Shown here: positions 26,421-37,934 of the stretch, piece after piece
Numbering within the stretch: the first letter of the stretch is position 1
Layout: the number at the start of each line of letters is the position of its first letter
Assembly: GCF_027580225.2 (NCBI RefSeq)
Contig: NC_073351.2
Location: forward strand, 9,776,501 to 9,840,500
Length of the DNA stretch: 64,000 nucleotides
Direction of reading: 5' to 3'
DNA from: Misgurnus anguillicaudatus
Taxonomy: Eukaryota > Chordata > Actinopteri > Cypriniformes > Cobitidae
Position numbers and translations under genes: made by a program
Notes under the pieces: generated by a model
The model's database searches: none
What the model was told of the DNA's origin: nothing
What the model saw: only the letters and a program-made list of their open reading frames with translations

Positions 26421-27888
26421 CAGTGTTGGGCAAGTTACTTCCAAAGTGTAATACATTATATATTACAAATTACTGTCATTTGAAAGTAATTAGTTACATT
26501 ACAATATTACTGTCTCTGAACTGTAATGAGTTACACTACTTTTGCATTACTTTTGAGTTACTTTCATCAAAAGAACAGAAGTATGACTAGGCATTATAAA
26601 ATGTTAAAATGTAGTTTGTTGCTGCTTATAAATCTAGAAGTTATGTGTTGGCCCTCGAGCTTTGAATGGGCAAAGTGAAGATTTATGGCAAAATACAGTA
26701 ACAATCACTGTCAGAATCAAAAACATAGACAAATGATCTGGTAAAAGTCTGGTAAATTATGGTACACATACCAAACACAATAGAGCCCACTATAATGCAA
26801 CCTATAGCCTAATAACATGGCAAGACACGCAACCTCTTTTCATTTCTAAGTGATCACTCTTAATTCAGATTCACAGCACAAACCTGGCATGCACTGGATT
26901 GACACAACTTATCAAAAAGTGCTATTGGAGGATCAGGCCTCAAGGAATACAGCTCATTTCAGTACAATATAAGGATAACATGTAGGCTAACATATAATTG
27001 CTTAATAAAACACAGACAAACAGAGGAACACTGCTTTTGCCAAACAATGAATATAGGCTCCCATACAAAGGCTGGTAAAACTTTAAACAGTGATGTTTAA
27101 ATGTACTAAATTATATTTAGATAACCATGTTTAAGTCTTCACTAATGTTATGTTGTAGTTTAGGTTGCTGTTTGTAATAAAACTGTAGATAGCATAGGAA
27201 TAGCCTAGCACTGTAATCATATAGCAAAGCTTACCTTGTCATTGCTGGTGTGATATGGATTTTACTGGCAACATTTGTAAAAGTCTCTTTACTTCTGAGG
27301 TTCAAGCAGCACAGGAGACCGATAGAAACTTTCTGTTGCTTTTACTTGCTCTTATTCGCAAAATTATGCGTGTGCGGCGCTACCGGACCTGATTGCGACC
27401 ACTTTAGTCAATGCTTACGGCCGCGGACTTCCACATGTCTATATTTGACGCGCACCGCGTCCAAATCGCATTTCAAATACAAAGTTAAAGTAAAAATTAA
27501 CATGTTGCATACAGCATGTGGAAACAGACATACGCTGCGTCTTAAACCGCCTAATTCCATACTATATAGTAGGCAAAGAGTACGAGAAATAGTGATTTTC
27601 GCCCACTATATAGTATAGAAGTATGCGGTTTGGGACGCAGCCATAACTATTTTACACGCAGCTTTTTCATGTGTGGATGCTGGTCGCGCGCATTGGTCAA
27701 AAATAGAAAAATTAAAATAACACAGTCTAATTTTGAAATGCATTGTTGTAACGCGCTCGTTACTAAGACTGTAACGAGTAAAATATTACCAAAATTTTAT
27801 TAGTAATGCGTTATATTACTGCGTTACCGCAAAAACTAATATATTACTGTAATATATTATATTTTGTAATGCATTACTCCCAACACTG
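26421..27888. mobile_element. hAT-type element, non-autonomous
   Basis: Exact 8-base duplication CTCATGGA at 26413-26420 and 27889-27896. Ends CAGTGTTGGG and CCCAACACTG. Subterminal GTAATGC/GTTAC repeats as in the well-known vertebrate CAGTGTTGGG hAT family. No transposase frame. Confidence 0.92.
27535..27640. mobile_element. Small palindromic MITE nested in the hAT element
   Basis: CTGCGTC(T/C)(T/C)AAACCGC at both ends, inverted, with ACTATATAGT in each arm; about 106 bases that fold into one hairpin. Confidence 0.7.
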
Positions 27889-28569
27889 CTCATGGACACA
27901 TTGCGGTAATGAAAAATTTACCATTAAATGTGGAAAAAACAGCTGCGCGGTGCTGAGCTGTGCGTCCGGTGTGCGACCCCCTTTACTTTGCATTTACTTT
28001 TTTAATCAAAATGTTTCATGACACTTCATAAGTCTTATTTTGCGAGAGTCACCCAATAGTCCTATTTAGGAATGTATCTCACCACACATGCTGCTTAAAG
28101 TTGATCCCACCTGAAGTTAATATCCTCATCTCTTCGAAGTTGTTTAAAACTGCTTACTATCTATTTGCCGAATTCCCCACGTCTTTCGCACACTCTCTGT
28201 GAAGCCTAATGTGTAAATATTAATGCTGTTTAACACGTAGGTTTCGACTCTTCCCCAGTTCACTGTTGTTTTGTCACGAGCAACTGCGCGACTGAGCGTT
28301 TGCCACAGAAGTAAAAACAACAAAATACGGACCGTGAATAGGAAGTCATAACCCGCCATTGTTTACAAATACAAAACTAAACTCGCCGCATGGCAGTTTA
28401 GAGGTAACTTCCTTTTTCACACCGAGTTTATCAGTATTTTGGTACTGATGGGTGAATCTTACTGGTAAAAAGACAGAACGTCACTGCGTGTGAACAACAC
28501 GTTTTTGCATTTAATGGTTAAGTCATTCTGGTCAATTCATGGGAATTTACCAAAATTACTGTGTGAAAG

Positions 28570-28970
28570 AGGCTAATATATCAAATGAAAAAACAGACCC
28601 TCTGCTTTTAAACAAACAAAAAAAGAAACGTTACTTCGTTTGTTCTCTTTTATCACCTCTGAAATATGGGTGGGTTTCTTTATAAATACCAAATTTTGAG
28701 CAAAAAGCTGAGATAACTGCATTTTTTGTAAAGGACTTTTATTAGAGATCAGAACGATGATCAAAACACACAGAGGATTTACTGGTTTTGGATCCATAGG
28801 TGCTATAGTGTTTTATAAGTTGTGTAAGTTCGCCACCTAGTGGATAATAGCGGAAATTTCCGTGGATTGCCGTAAAAAATCATCTTTGGCAGGGAAGTGT
28901 TTTCTCTTAATTGACCAGATAACCCATCAATGGCAGGGAATGAGTTAAGCATAGCGTAAGAATACAGCTA
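28570..28970. repeat. Dispersed repeat, inverted relative of 47460-47820
   Basis: GTTTGTTCTCTTTTATCACC and CACCTAGTGGATAATAGCGG have inverted counterparts at 47655-47685 and 47500-47525. Family not named. Confidence 0.5.
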
Positions 28971-28999
28971 AAAAAGTGACAAGCATATCAAGTATACAA

Positions 29000-29237
29000 T
29001 GCTTACTCGAAATGTGACCTCTGCATTTAACCTATCCTTAGTGAGTAGTGAACACACGCATTACAAGTCATGAACACACACACCCGGAGCAGTGGGCAGC
29101 TATCCCAGCGCCTGGGGAGCAATTAGGGTAAGGTGCCTTGCTCAAGGGCACCACAGTTGCAACCCGCCGCTGACCCTAGAACCGGCAACTCCCGGGTTAT
29201 AAGCCCGATGCTCTAACCACTAGGCTAACTGCCCCAT
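29000..29237 (-). mobile_element. tRNA-derived SINE (V-SINE-like)
   Basis: The minus strand starts GGGGCAGTTAGCCTAGTGGT (A-box) with B-box GGTTCTAGG, followed by TGCCCTTGAGCAAGGCACCT, a string conserved in V-type fish SINEs, then CACTGCTCCGGGTGTGTGTT. Confidence 0.8.
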
Positions 29238-30775
29238 ATAAATTTTAACATTTTAAGAAACTTGTAGAAGCTGTTGATCTGTTAACCGGATTATAGCGTG
29301 CAGTAGCTTAGAAGACCTTGGACGAATAAATCTTCCCTGGGTTGTGACATTGTACATGGGTGGGAGAAGCTTACACAGGTTTCTGCTGCCATCCATCTGT
29401 AGTAGTAGCTACCAGAAATTTAAGAAGGATCTAGTCCTTTGACATGTTTATCTACAGCACTTTTAATGGACCTGCTTCACAACCCATTTGTACTTAAATA
29501 AAAAACCCAGGGTCAGTCAGACATGGAGGTCTGTGATATACATCTTCCCGCGATGTGTAACATCATTAAGAATGATTAATATAGCAACATGACTAATATA
29601 TCCCTGACTGACCACAGGAGCCACACAGCGCCCAACAGATCTATCCTAATTCACAAAATTAAACACAACATAGACGGTGCTCCCGCAGCTACATCCGAAT
29701 GCTACACAACACCAAAGCAACAGACCTGTAAACCACCTCACCCTAACAGACAAAAACATGTTTGCCCCGGAGCTCACCCTAATTTACCTGAATAAAACAA
29801 TGGAGAGTTTAAATGTAGAGATGTCAACCGGCACATCACGGACTCCCCTGAGAGGTGAGCTTCAAGCAAAATGTGCTTCACCTGCGGCTGGATGTTCACT
29901 TGCCTTTGACAGCCTACTCGAAAGTTTTTGCACAACTTAAGTTACTTTGTGTTTTTGTTTTTTTCTAAACCCTGTCATTTCCACGTACATGCAAATGCAA
30001 GCCCACGCTGGATAACTGCAGTTGTTTTGAAGCTTAATGTTCTAGCATCTGTGCCAAAAGACAAAATTAGCTTACACCAATACACTCTTACGTTTGTCGC
30101 CCACTGCAAATGTGCGTGACATTTTCTCCAAAATTTTTGACACCAACATCGCACCCTGAATTTGGCATTGTTAGCATGCATGGTGTAACTGTTGCATGTA
30201 AGTGAGTTAGCATATTACGGCATGTCAGCTTCTGCCACACCGACACATTTCTGTATTAGTCGACCCCTGAGGGGACATCCAGCAGCTCTTCATACCAACC
30301 ATAAAGAAGCTGTCTGGAGTTTCTCAGGTATCATGTGAAGTATGATTTGAAGGCTCCAAACATCAGCAGTCTTCAAGTGCTCAATTCAGCCCCTAAGGCC
30401 AAGACCCCTGCCAGCTGACTAGAAAATCCTTCCTGCCCGAAGCTTTCTCTTCATAAACTAGTCGACAGAGGGATCCCCCCATAGGAAGTCAGAGCTGACA
30501 CCAGGGAAAACATTAGCATATCTATCCCAACACATCACATTGGTGGAACCTCAGCCAAGTGACACCCTGAGAAAAGAACTCAAAAGAAGCGGAAAAGGCA
30601 TTTATTTTAGTCCTCAGGCATTCACTGTCACAACCATTAAACCAGGGATACAGAGAAAATCCTTTAGCTTCAGCAGTGCTGTACACCAGGAGACTGCAGA
30701 CTTCTACCTTAGCACTGCAACACGTTCGATTTGACAAATCATTCCAAACCATGACATTTTAAAGGAAACATCAGA
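29238..30775. other. Non-coding stretch, nothing recognised
   Basis: Only unlinked short open frames; no repeat kinship inside the window and no exon-like structure. Confidence 0.45.
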
Positions 30776-30781
30776 ATTTGG

Positions 30782-31055
30782 TAAATGGTAAATGGACTGC
30801 ATTTATATAGCGCTTTTATAGACCAATGGCCATCCAAAGCGCTTTACAAGTTGCCTCACATTCACCCATTCACTCACACATCCATACACCGACGGCGGTG
30901 TCAGCCATGCAAGGCGCCATCCAGCTCGTCGGGAGCAGGTGGGGTTAGGTGTCTTGCTCAAGGTCACCTCGACACTTGGTCCGGTGGAGCCGGGGATTGA
31001 ACCACCAACCTTCCGATTTGTAGACAACCTCCATGAACCACTGAGCCACTGCCGA
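30782..31055 (-). mobile_element. tRNA-derived SINE, full length
   Basis: The minus strand begins CGGCAGTGGCTCAGTGGTTC (A-box) with B-box GGTTCAATCCC, then CTTGAGCAAGACACCTAACC. It ends in the fish SINE tail GCGCTATATAAATGCAGTCC and a short TTTACCA repeat. Confidence 0.88.
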
Positions 31056-31696
31056 TTTAATTAGAGAAGTCTTGGTTAGCTCCCAAAATGAATTTAGGAA
31101 ACAAGAAATTACATCAGAAATGATGTAATGGCAAAAAGTGATGCAACCTTAAACAGTTAACATCTATTTGTACATTTTTTATTAAAGATGCATGAAAAAA
31201 TGTGTATGCATGTTGCATTGGTGTGTTTGGAATATAAACCGAAGCTCAGATTTGAGAGGAATTTAAGGAGGCAATGCAAAAAGTTACACATCTGCAAAGT
31301 TTATAAAGACAGGACAATAACTACAAGATATTACCACAAAAGAGGGTCAACAAATATTAATAACAGATAAAATAGTAGTCAGTGTTTGCTTTATTACGGA
31401 GCCCCTAAGGGGACATGGAGCAAAAATTAAATAAAATTTAGTTTAGTTTCGCATGCTTACATGAAACTATTGCGTTTAGTTTCGCGTGCGCATATGAAAC
31501 TATCACGCGCGCACGTGAAAGCGAAAGTTTCATGTGTGCACGTGATAGTTTCACGTGCGCACGAGAAATTAAAGTTTTTTAATAAATTCTGCACATGAAG
31601 GTTGTTTATACTGTGAAGGCAATGACTACAAGACAAAAGATTAACAAATATTAATAACAGATCAATTGTAGTCAGTGTTTGATTTATTAACCCTGG
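31056..31696. other. Non-coding stretch with an alternating purine-pyrimidine patch
   Basis: 31440-31565 is a run of GTTTCACGTGCGCA-type units in both orientations (GCGCGCACGTGAAA, TTTCACGTGCGCAC). No gene seen. Confidence 0.5.
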
Positions 31697-33440
31697 CAGG
31701 CACGTGCAAACATAGACATCAAAGGGAGCTTGAGCACCTGCCCTTTTTATTCCTGGAGAAAAAGTGCCCTTTTTTCTAGGGTGCTTTTTATTAATTTTTT
31801 AATAATATGATCTTTATTCATATAACAACTGATGTCTGTCTGTTTCTTGTGTTTTTTACTTGTTACTTATTTAATTTAACATGAATTTATTCAGGAATCA
31901 TTTAAATGAGATTTAAACTCTTATACAAAGAAAAATAGCGCTGTTTGTAGTACACAAACGGTTAACGATGAGTCCCGCCTCCAAAACTCACATCGCTAAT
32001 ATGATTGGCTTTACCTTTCCTAAGTCCCGCCTCTCTAACCTACTTCGCTTTATGATTGGTCTTGTCTTTACTCGTGTATGCTGCATTCGCGCTTGTAAGA
32101 AGCGCCAAATCTCAGCCTGAATGAGACGCGATCATGTGCATGATCAGTTTTATGCACAAAATATGGGACACGTTATTACACATAACGATTCAGGGACATT
32201 GTTTTCCACGACAATCCCATATTAACCTGAAGAGTTGCAAACTTGCAACAGTATAGTGTATGTGTCACGACACGGTAGGGAAGTGAGGACACAAACGCAG
32301 AGTTCGGCAAATAAATAACATTTAATAATAAAATGGGGAAACAAAAACACGAGGAGTAACATGGAAGCAAACACAGGAACATCCAAACGTGACACAGGAA
32401 ACAGACAGGGTAGTAATGACAATGATCCAGCCGTGAGCAAACAGAAGACAGAGGTATATATACACAGAGACTAAATGACAAACAGGTGTGATGAGGCAGG
32501 TAATTAATCAATGAATGTCCAGGTGATAACAATAGGAACAGAGACAAGACATGACACGGATTAACCGTGACAGTATGTAGTTTAAACAGACTGCTCATAA
32601 AATAATAAAGCACAAACAATAAAATAATTGCTAACTACAGTAGTAAAATATAAAATAGGCCTAATCTATATTTATTGTTTCTGACATGTGTAACCCTAAT
32701 AAATATGAAACCTAAGATTAAAAGTGCCAAAGGATGTGTTGCCATAATATGTTACATTGTTCTTTGACAAAGAAGGCACTTTCTTAAGTGCAAAAATTAT
32801 CCAGAAACGTTTTTACATGTCCATTTACAAGCCTAGAATTTGTCATTTGAATGAAATGGTCTATTTTTGCCCTATTTGAAAAGGACATGAATAATAATGT
32901 TGAGCTCTGCTCTGATTGCTCTGCTCTGAGGCTCATGCCAGAATCTCAAATTAAGTAAACAGACCTTATATTTTGAGCCCTTATCAGACAAAAATACAGA
33001 TTTTGATTAACAACTAATTGCAAACTAATATAACTTCAGCTAAACGCTAGCATATAGCATTTATTGGCATGTAGCACTACTCAGCAGTCACAATTTTGTT
33101 TTTAGCATTTTAACAAATTTGTAATTAATGTGTAATTTAATATTTTCAAAACATGCATATTGTGTAATGGCTTCCTTTGCTGCTCTATAAACCTAGAACA
33201 CTAAGGAGAACATGGTTTCTGTGTGAACTGATTATTTTGTAGACATCTTTTGAAAATGAAACAATTGCGTGAGTTTGAGGAAGATAAAATTAATTAACTT
33301 TTTTAATACATTTTAAGGAAGTCAGAATTGCGTTAATATATATCCTTTTTGTTTAAAAAAAGAAAAAAATACATAATTATGAGAAGTGCCCTTTATTTCA
33401 CTTGAGCCCCTGCCCCTCAAAATGTCTGTGCACGTCCCTG
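31697..33440. mobile_element. hAT-type element carrying a solo LTR
   Basis: Duplication AACCCTGG (31689-31696) and AAGCCTGG (33441-33448), one mismatch. Ends CAGGCACGTGCAAACATAGA and GTCTGTGCACGTCCCTG, with TGAGCACCTGCCC inverted subterminally. Contains the LTR at 32263-32572. Confidence 0.82.
32263..32572 (-). mobile_element. Solo LTR of a retrotransposon (Gypsy-like)
   Basis: Exact 5-base duplication GTATG at 32258-32262 and 32573-32577. On the minus strand it starts TGTCACGGTTAATCC and ends GTGTCGTGACA, with a TATATATA promoter-like box and an ATTAAA signal in the right order. No internal retrotransposon genes, so it is a recombined solo LTR. The 147-codon frame across it is not a gene. 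Confidence 0.82.
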
Positions 33441-33619
33441 AAGCCTGGAGTAGTCTGGTTTTTTACGTGTACGCAAACGTGCCCGATGCATGCGCATTGC
33501 GACAAAGTGCAATGCATCTCCTGGGCTACATTCTACAATCTCCTGTACGCGCATGTGCAACCTATGCATAAAATGTATGTGGGGTTTCAAAAATCAGTAC
33601 AGTACATGCACACTCTTCT

Positions 33620-34046
33620 GGGGCCTCATTTATAAAGCGTGCATACCCACAGATTTGATCGTAAAGTGTGTGTACGCAAAAATCCACGGCAAAATCCATA
33701 TTTATACATACTGTCTTTGATGTGGAAAAGTGCTTAGCACCACATCAGGGTCTGAGGAGATGTACGCACGTTTGCTTGTCCGATTGCTGCAGGTTTTTTG
33801 AAAAATAAATCATTCTCGAAAAGGATTTTAACAGTGACAGATGCTCTTTTATATGTCAATGACATTAATTAGGTGGAAATCTGCAACTGCTCAGCTGTGA
33901 ACATTTTCAAGATTATTTTGGATTTATAGAAGTGAGGCGTATGCGTGTTTCTATGTGTACATTATTTTACATGTGCTCTCTTTTGAGAAATGATCGTAAA
34001 ATCAAATTAAGGACATTTTTTAGGCAGCGTTTTGTAAATGAGGCCT
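33620..34046. mobile_element. DNA transposon, GGCCTCATTTA family
   Basis: GGCCTCATTTATAAAGCGTG at the left and CGTTTTGTAAATGAGGCC at the right are inverted. Internal GTACGCA motifs recur. Target duplication not resolved. Confidence 0.65.
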
Positions 34047-34976
34047 TGATTCCCTCACTTTGGGTCATTATGTTTGTAAGCATTCGGTGAATATTTCATA
34101 TTCTTGGTTTAAATTAAATTTGGTTATGGTTGGGATATATTTTTTCATTCTTTATTGGACAGAGACAATGAACAATAACAAAGTACTGCCCCAGAATTAG
34201 CTACATAGCTAAATTTCATCTGCTGGCCTTTTGGCAGGAATAAACCAAAGTTTCAATAAAAATACCACACAATAAAAAAAAAATGGAATACAAAAAATAT
34301 AAAAACTTTCAAAAAGCATCACATTATATAATTAATGATCACAAACTTGCCTTTAACCATCCTTTCAAATGTGATTTAAACTGCACAAAAGTAGTATCAG
34401 TTGGTAAATTAGTTGGCTAGAAGAAATACTTTTACTGAAATGACACCTTGGAGTATGTTCTCTTATAGAATAAAAAATATTTCAATATATTTGGTATTAC
34501 CATTTACCCATCAAAACTAAAACAATTAGTAAAGCTCAAGAGATTCAGAAAGGAGGTGGGCTACTGTGAAAACATGATGAGATTATCACTTAGACACAAC
34601 TGATTAAAACATTATCAAAGAGCAAAGGTAAGAGAGCTGTCTGTCTTCTGTTTAAAAGAACCGTCTGTTCTCTATCCTCTCATTTCTGTCGCCGTCTGTC
34701 TCTCTGATGCTCATCATTTGGATGATGCCGTGAGGACCCTCGAGTATTCGTATGCTATGGAGCGTTGATGAAACAACTTCTGGATTATGTTAATCAAACC
34801 CATGAGGATGCGAAAAGGCTCTGACAGTTACAAACCGTTCTTCTCTTACAACTTTTAGGTTGATGCTGATGTTCTCTGCATTTGAAAGGAAAGGGAGAAA
34901 CTAAAATGTAGATAATGGAAGAGAGACTGGAAAATAAGTTTTCATCGTACAATCTTAAATAATAATTTAGGACTTA
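34047..34976. other. Non-coding stretch, nothing recognised
   Basis: AT-rich to 34560, then mixed; 34660-34700 is pyrimidine-rich (CTGTCTTCTG, CTATCCTCTC). No gene or bounded repeat. Confidence 0.45.
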
Positions 34977-35494
34977 AGGGCTTGTTATAGTTGTGCGTAG
35001 GTCCTATGGCGTAGCCGCGGCGGCATAGGTTCCGCGTCGGTTTTCATTTATACTTTTGCGTCTTTGTCCACGTCGACATTCAGCTGGTAGGCAGTATCCA
35101 TGCGTGTAACCACAGTAGCAGCGCGACCGTCAAAGAAGAAGAAGCTTGGCAAGTTAACCCACAAACGACGAAGAAACAGCCACTTGTTGTGTATGATTTG
35201 AGAAGACCAACAGTGGTGGAAGTAAATAAACAGTGACTTTTGTTGCAGTTTGAGTAAAATCACTCCATAACTTGGCCCATCTTTGTTTTCACCATCACAA
35301 ACGGAAAAACCTATGACGCAGTTTTTTATACCTGACGGGAGGGGTTCTGATGGACCAATCACAGCGTTTGTGGTCCGTGTAGAACTGACGTGCTGTTAAA
35401 AATTTTGCGAGGTGCACGTCAGGATACGCACAGGCTACAGATAACCTACGGCATAGCTATGGCGTAGAGCTTACGCACGACTATAAATTGGGCT
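34977..35494. mobile_element. Harbinger-like MITE with TTA target duplication
   Basis: TTA at 34974-34976 and 35495-35497. Ends AGGGCTTGTTATAGTTGTGC and the inverted ACGACTATAAATTGGGCT. Other copies at 1-130 and, inverted, 11280-11783. Confidence 0.8.
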
Positions 35495-35517
35495 TTACTG
35501 GATGGTTCTTGCCACAC

Positions 35518-35624
35518 TGTAAAAAAAGATTTGACGTTTCAACAATGAGTTAATTTAACCCAAAAATATTAGTTAACTCAAAAAATTTAGTTTGTTGAGT
35601 CAACAGCAAATATTTTATTACAGT
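35518..35624. repeat. Small palindromic CACTGTAAAAAA MITE
   Basis: Starts CACTGTAAAAAAAGATTTGA and ends TTTTATTACAGTG, with GTTAACTCA/TGAGTTAA pairs inside. Confidence 0.5.
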
Positions 35625-35643
35625 GCAAGGTAAGTGTTAATAA

Positions 35644-36020
35644 TAGAGATGCACCTATACAAATTTTCTGTGCCGATACCGATATTCAATTACTTAGAGT
35701 AAAATCTATCAATAACGATAGATGCCGATAGTTTTGTTTGTTACTCCTTGTTTCAAAATATAATGTTATGAAATTTTAGAAGTGCAGAGCAAATGCAATT
35801 CTGTTGTCATTGTTGCCCAATTCAAAACAATTTGACAGTATAAGTTTTGATGCAGTTATATCCTCCGCACCAGGATATATTCTGTATAATTTCATATTTT
35901 ATTGCCAGAAACAATCTGCTCATTGGCTGTTTTTAAACAATTAGATGATGTTTGATATTGGGAAAAGATGTTTTTATTTGCAGATACTAATTATATGCTG
36001 ATATATCGGTGCATTTAGTA
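35644..36020. mobile_element. hAT-like MITE, AGATGCACC family
   Basis: Starts TAGAGATGCACC and ends GGTGCATTTAGTA, with CCGATA/TATCGG motifs near both ends. Confidence 0.5.
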
Positions 36021-36300
36021 AGGAATAATTGACAATGGGCCATTGAATTATAAGAAAATAATGCACACCAAGGTGGTAATGCGGCACCGCAGGTGTGCAT
36101 TATTTTCATATAATTCAATGACCCGCCGTACCGGAGTCAATTATTCCGCTTATACCACGGTTACCACAAACATTGCTCTGGTGCCTATTTTTAAGACATT
36201 TAACAAGTTAGGTGTGCGGTTTACAGAAAAATAATCAACACCCATAGAACATTTCTCAGCCAATCAGAATGCAGCATTCAACAGACCCGTGGTATAATGG
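36021..36300. repeat. Single copy of the TATACCACGG palindromic family
   Basis: GGAATAATTGAC, AATAATGCACACC...GGTGTGCATTATTTTC, TTATACCACGGTTACCACAA and CAGACCCGTGGTATAA in the same order as the units at 55076-56030. Confidence 0.7.
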
Positions 36301-37010
36301 TTAATAATACTATTGATCATTCAAAAAGAATAGGTCACCCAAATTCATTTGTTTAATTATATACTAAACAAAATGTTCTATTTCATATAAAGTTTCAGGG
36401 AATTTAATGTTTTCTTTTCACATACTACCCAACCATCCAGAACTCCCCATAGTAATGCAGTTTAACAAACACCTTAGCCAGCAACCACCCACAACATCAT
36501 ATAGCATTGTGGTCATTGGTGAGTTTTGCACAGACAAGCACCATTCATGTTTTCTTCAGTAAATGTGGGTGGATAAACAAGTTACATTATAAATGTCCCA
36601 ATAAAGAGCTTCGGGCATAAAAATAAGCCAGGGTCATTGTAACCTTTGTGGGAGTCAGAAAGCACACTCTCACCCTGACATCAGCCGATAGCTGAAAGCA
36701 TCTGGTGGGCATCCAGAGGGGATTATGAGTCAGCGCACCACTGAACATTTACAATAGTGCAACACAAATTTCAGCTCCATTCAAAAACACAGTCGCTAAA
36801 TAATGCATGTTGTTTCTCATAAAACAGAGACCCGGCTGATCTGGATTTCAGATTATTCTTAGCTGCTTCATCGTTGAGTTCAAATGGTTATTCTGAACAA
36901 ATCTGCTCAAACTTTTTGGTTAGTTTGTTTATGTTTTTGCTTGTTTTTTATATACATTATCCCTTGTTTTAATTTGTGCTATATATGCTAAATCATTTGT
37001 TTATGCTTAA
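36301..37010. other. Non-coding stretch, nothing recognised
   Basis: No exon, RNA gene or bounded repeat seen. Confidence 0.45.
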
Positions 37011-37526
37011 AGGGCCCATGACATGAAAATCTGTTTTCCATGTTTAAGTGCTATAATTGGGTTCCCAGTGCTTCTATCAACATAGAAAATGTGAAAAAGA
37101 TCAACACAGTAAGTTTTGGTAAACCATCCTCTGCAAGCACATGAAAATATAGGTCATTGAAATTTGGCTCTCTTTATGATGTCATAAGGAGCTCTTATAA
37201 AAAATACTGCCCCTTAATATGCACTATCCAACCATGGCACTGCCATTTAGTGCAGAGAGAAAGAGAAAAAATAATTGACAGCACAATCGAGTTTCAATTG
37301 CATCAAACCACCACCATTGTGATCAGTGTTTGCACTTCATCAGCTCATTTGCAATTTTAAGGACACACCCAAAACGACACATTTTGGCTCACACCTACAA
37401 AGTGGCAATTTTAACATGCTATAATAAATGATCTAGATGGTATTTTGAGCTAAAACTTCACATGTGTACTCTGGGGACACCAAAGGTTTATTTTACATCT
37501 TAAAAAATTATTGTAACATGGCCCCT
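37011..37526. mobile_element. TTAA-type MITE, copy 1
   Basis: TTAA at 37007-37010 and 37527-37530. Ends AGGGCCCATGACATG and CATGGCCCCT. It is the inverted counterpart of 49272-49765 (shared TCTGGGGACAC, AGTGCTATAATTGGGTT). Confidence 0.8.
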
Positions 37527-37610
37527 TTAAAACAGAAGTGTGTATTTGATGTTCTTTATCAGTTTATTGTGAAAAGACAACTATAAGCAATTTTGTGGAC
37601 CGATTAATAC

Positions 37611-37795
37611 TAAAGTTGCTCAGTGGGTAACAGTGTTGCCTCACAACAAGGAGGTCCTAGGTTTGAGGCTTGGCTGGGTCAGGAGGTTTTTCTGTGTGGA
37701 GTTAGCTTGTTGTCCTTGTGCCAACGTGGGTTTACTCCGGGTCTGGTTTCCCTCCACATTCCAAAGACATACATAATTGAATACGATGGATAGCT
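37611..37795 (+). mobile_element. DANA-like tRNA-derived SINE, 5' part
   Basis: TTGCTCAGTGGGTAACAGTG (A-box) and GTCCTAGGTTTGAGGCTTGG (B-box), then TTTTCTGTGTGGAGTTAGCT and TTCCAAAGACATACATAATT in the order of zebrafish DANA. The 3' half is absent. Confidence 0.72.
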
Positions 37796-37934
37796 AAAGA
37801 TGCTGGAACAGTTTTCAGAAATAAATAAATAGCTAAAATAATACTGAGTAGTGCAGACGCACTTTTGGTGACCCGTGTTTGATCCCCCGTTCAAGGTTTT
37901 TCACCGATCAAGTCCCCCTCTCTCCATCCTTAAA

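Noticed and set aside
29160..29237. tRNA-like head on the minus strand
   Set aside because: It continues into a SINE body and tail, so it is a retroposon head and not a stand-alone tRNA gene.
32176..32619. 147-codon minus-strand open frame, the longest in the window
   Set aside because: It coincides with the solo LTR and its flanks; no family resemblance.
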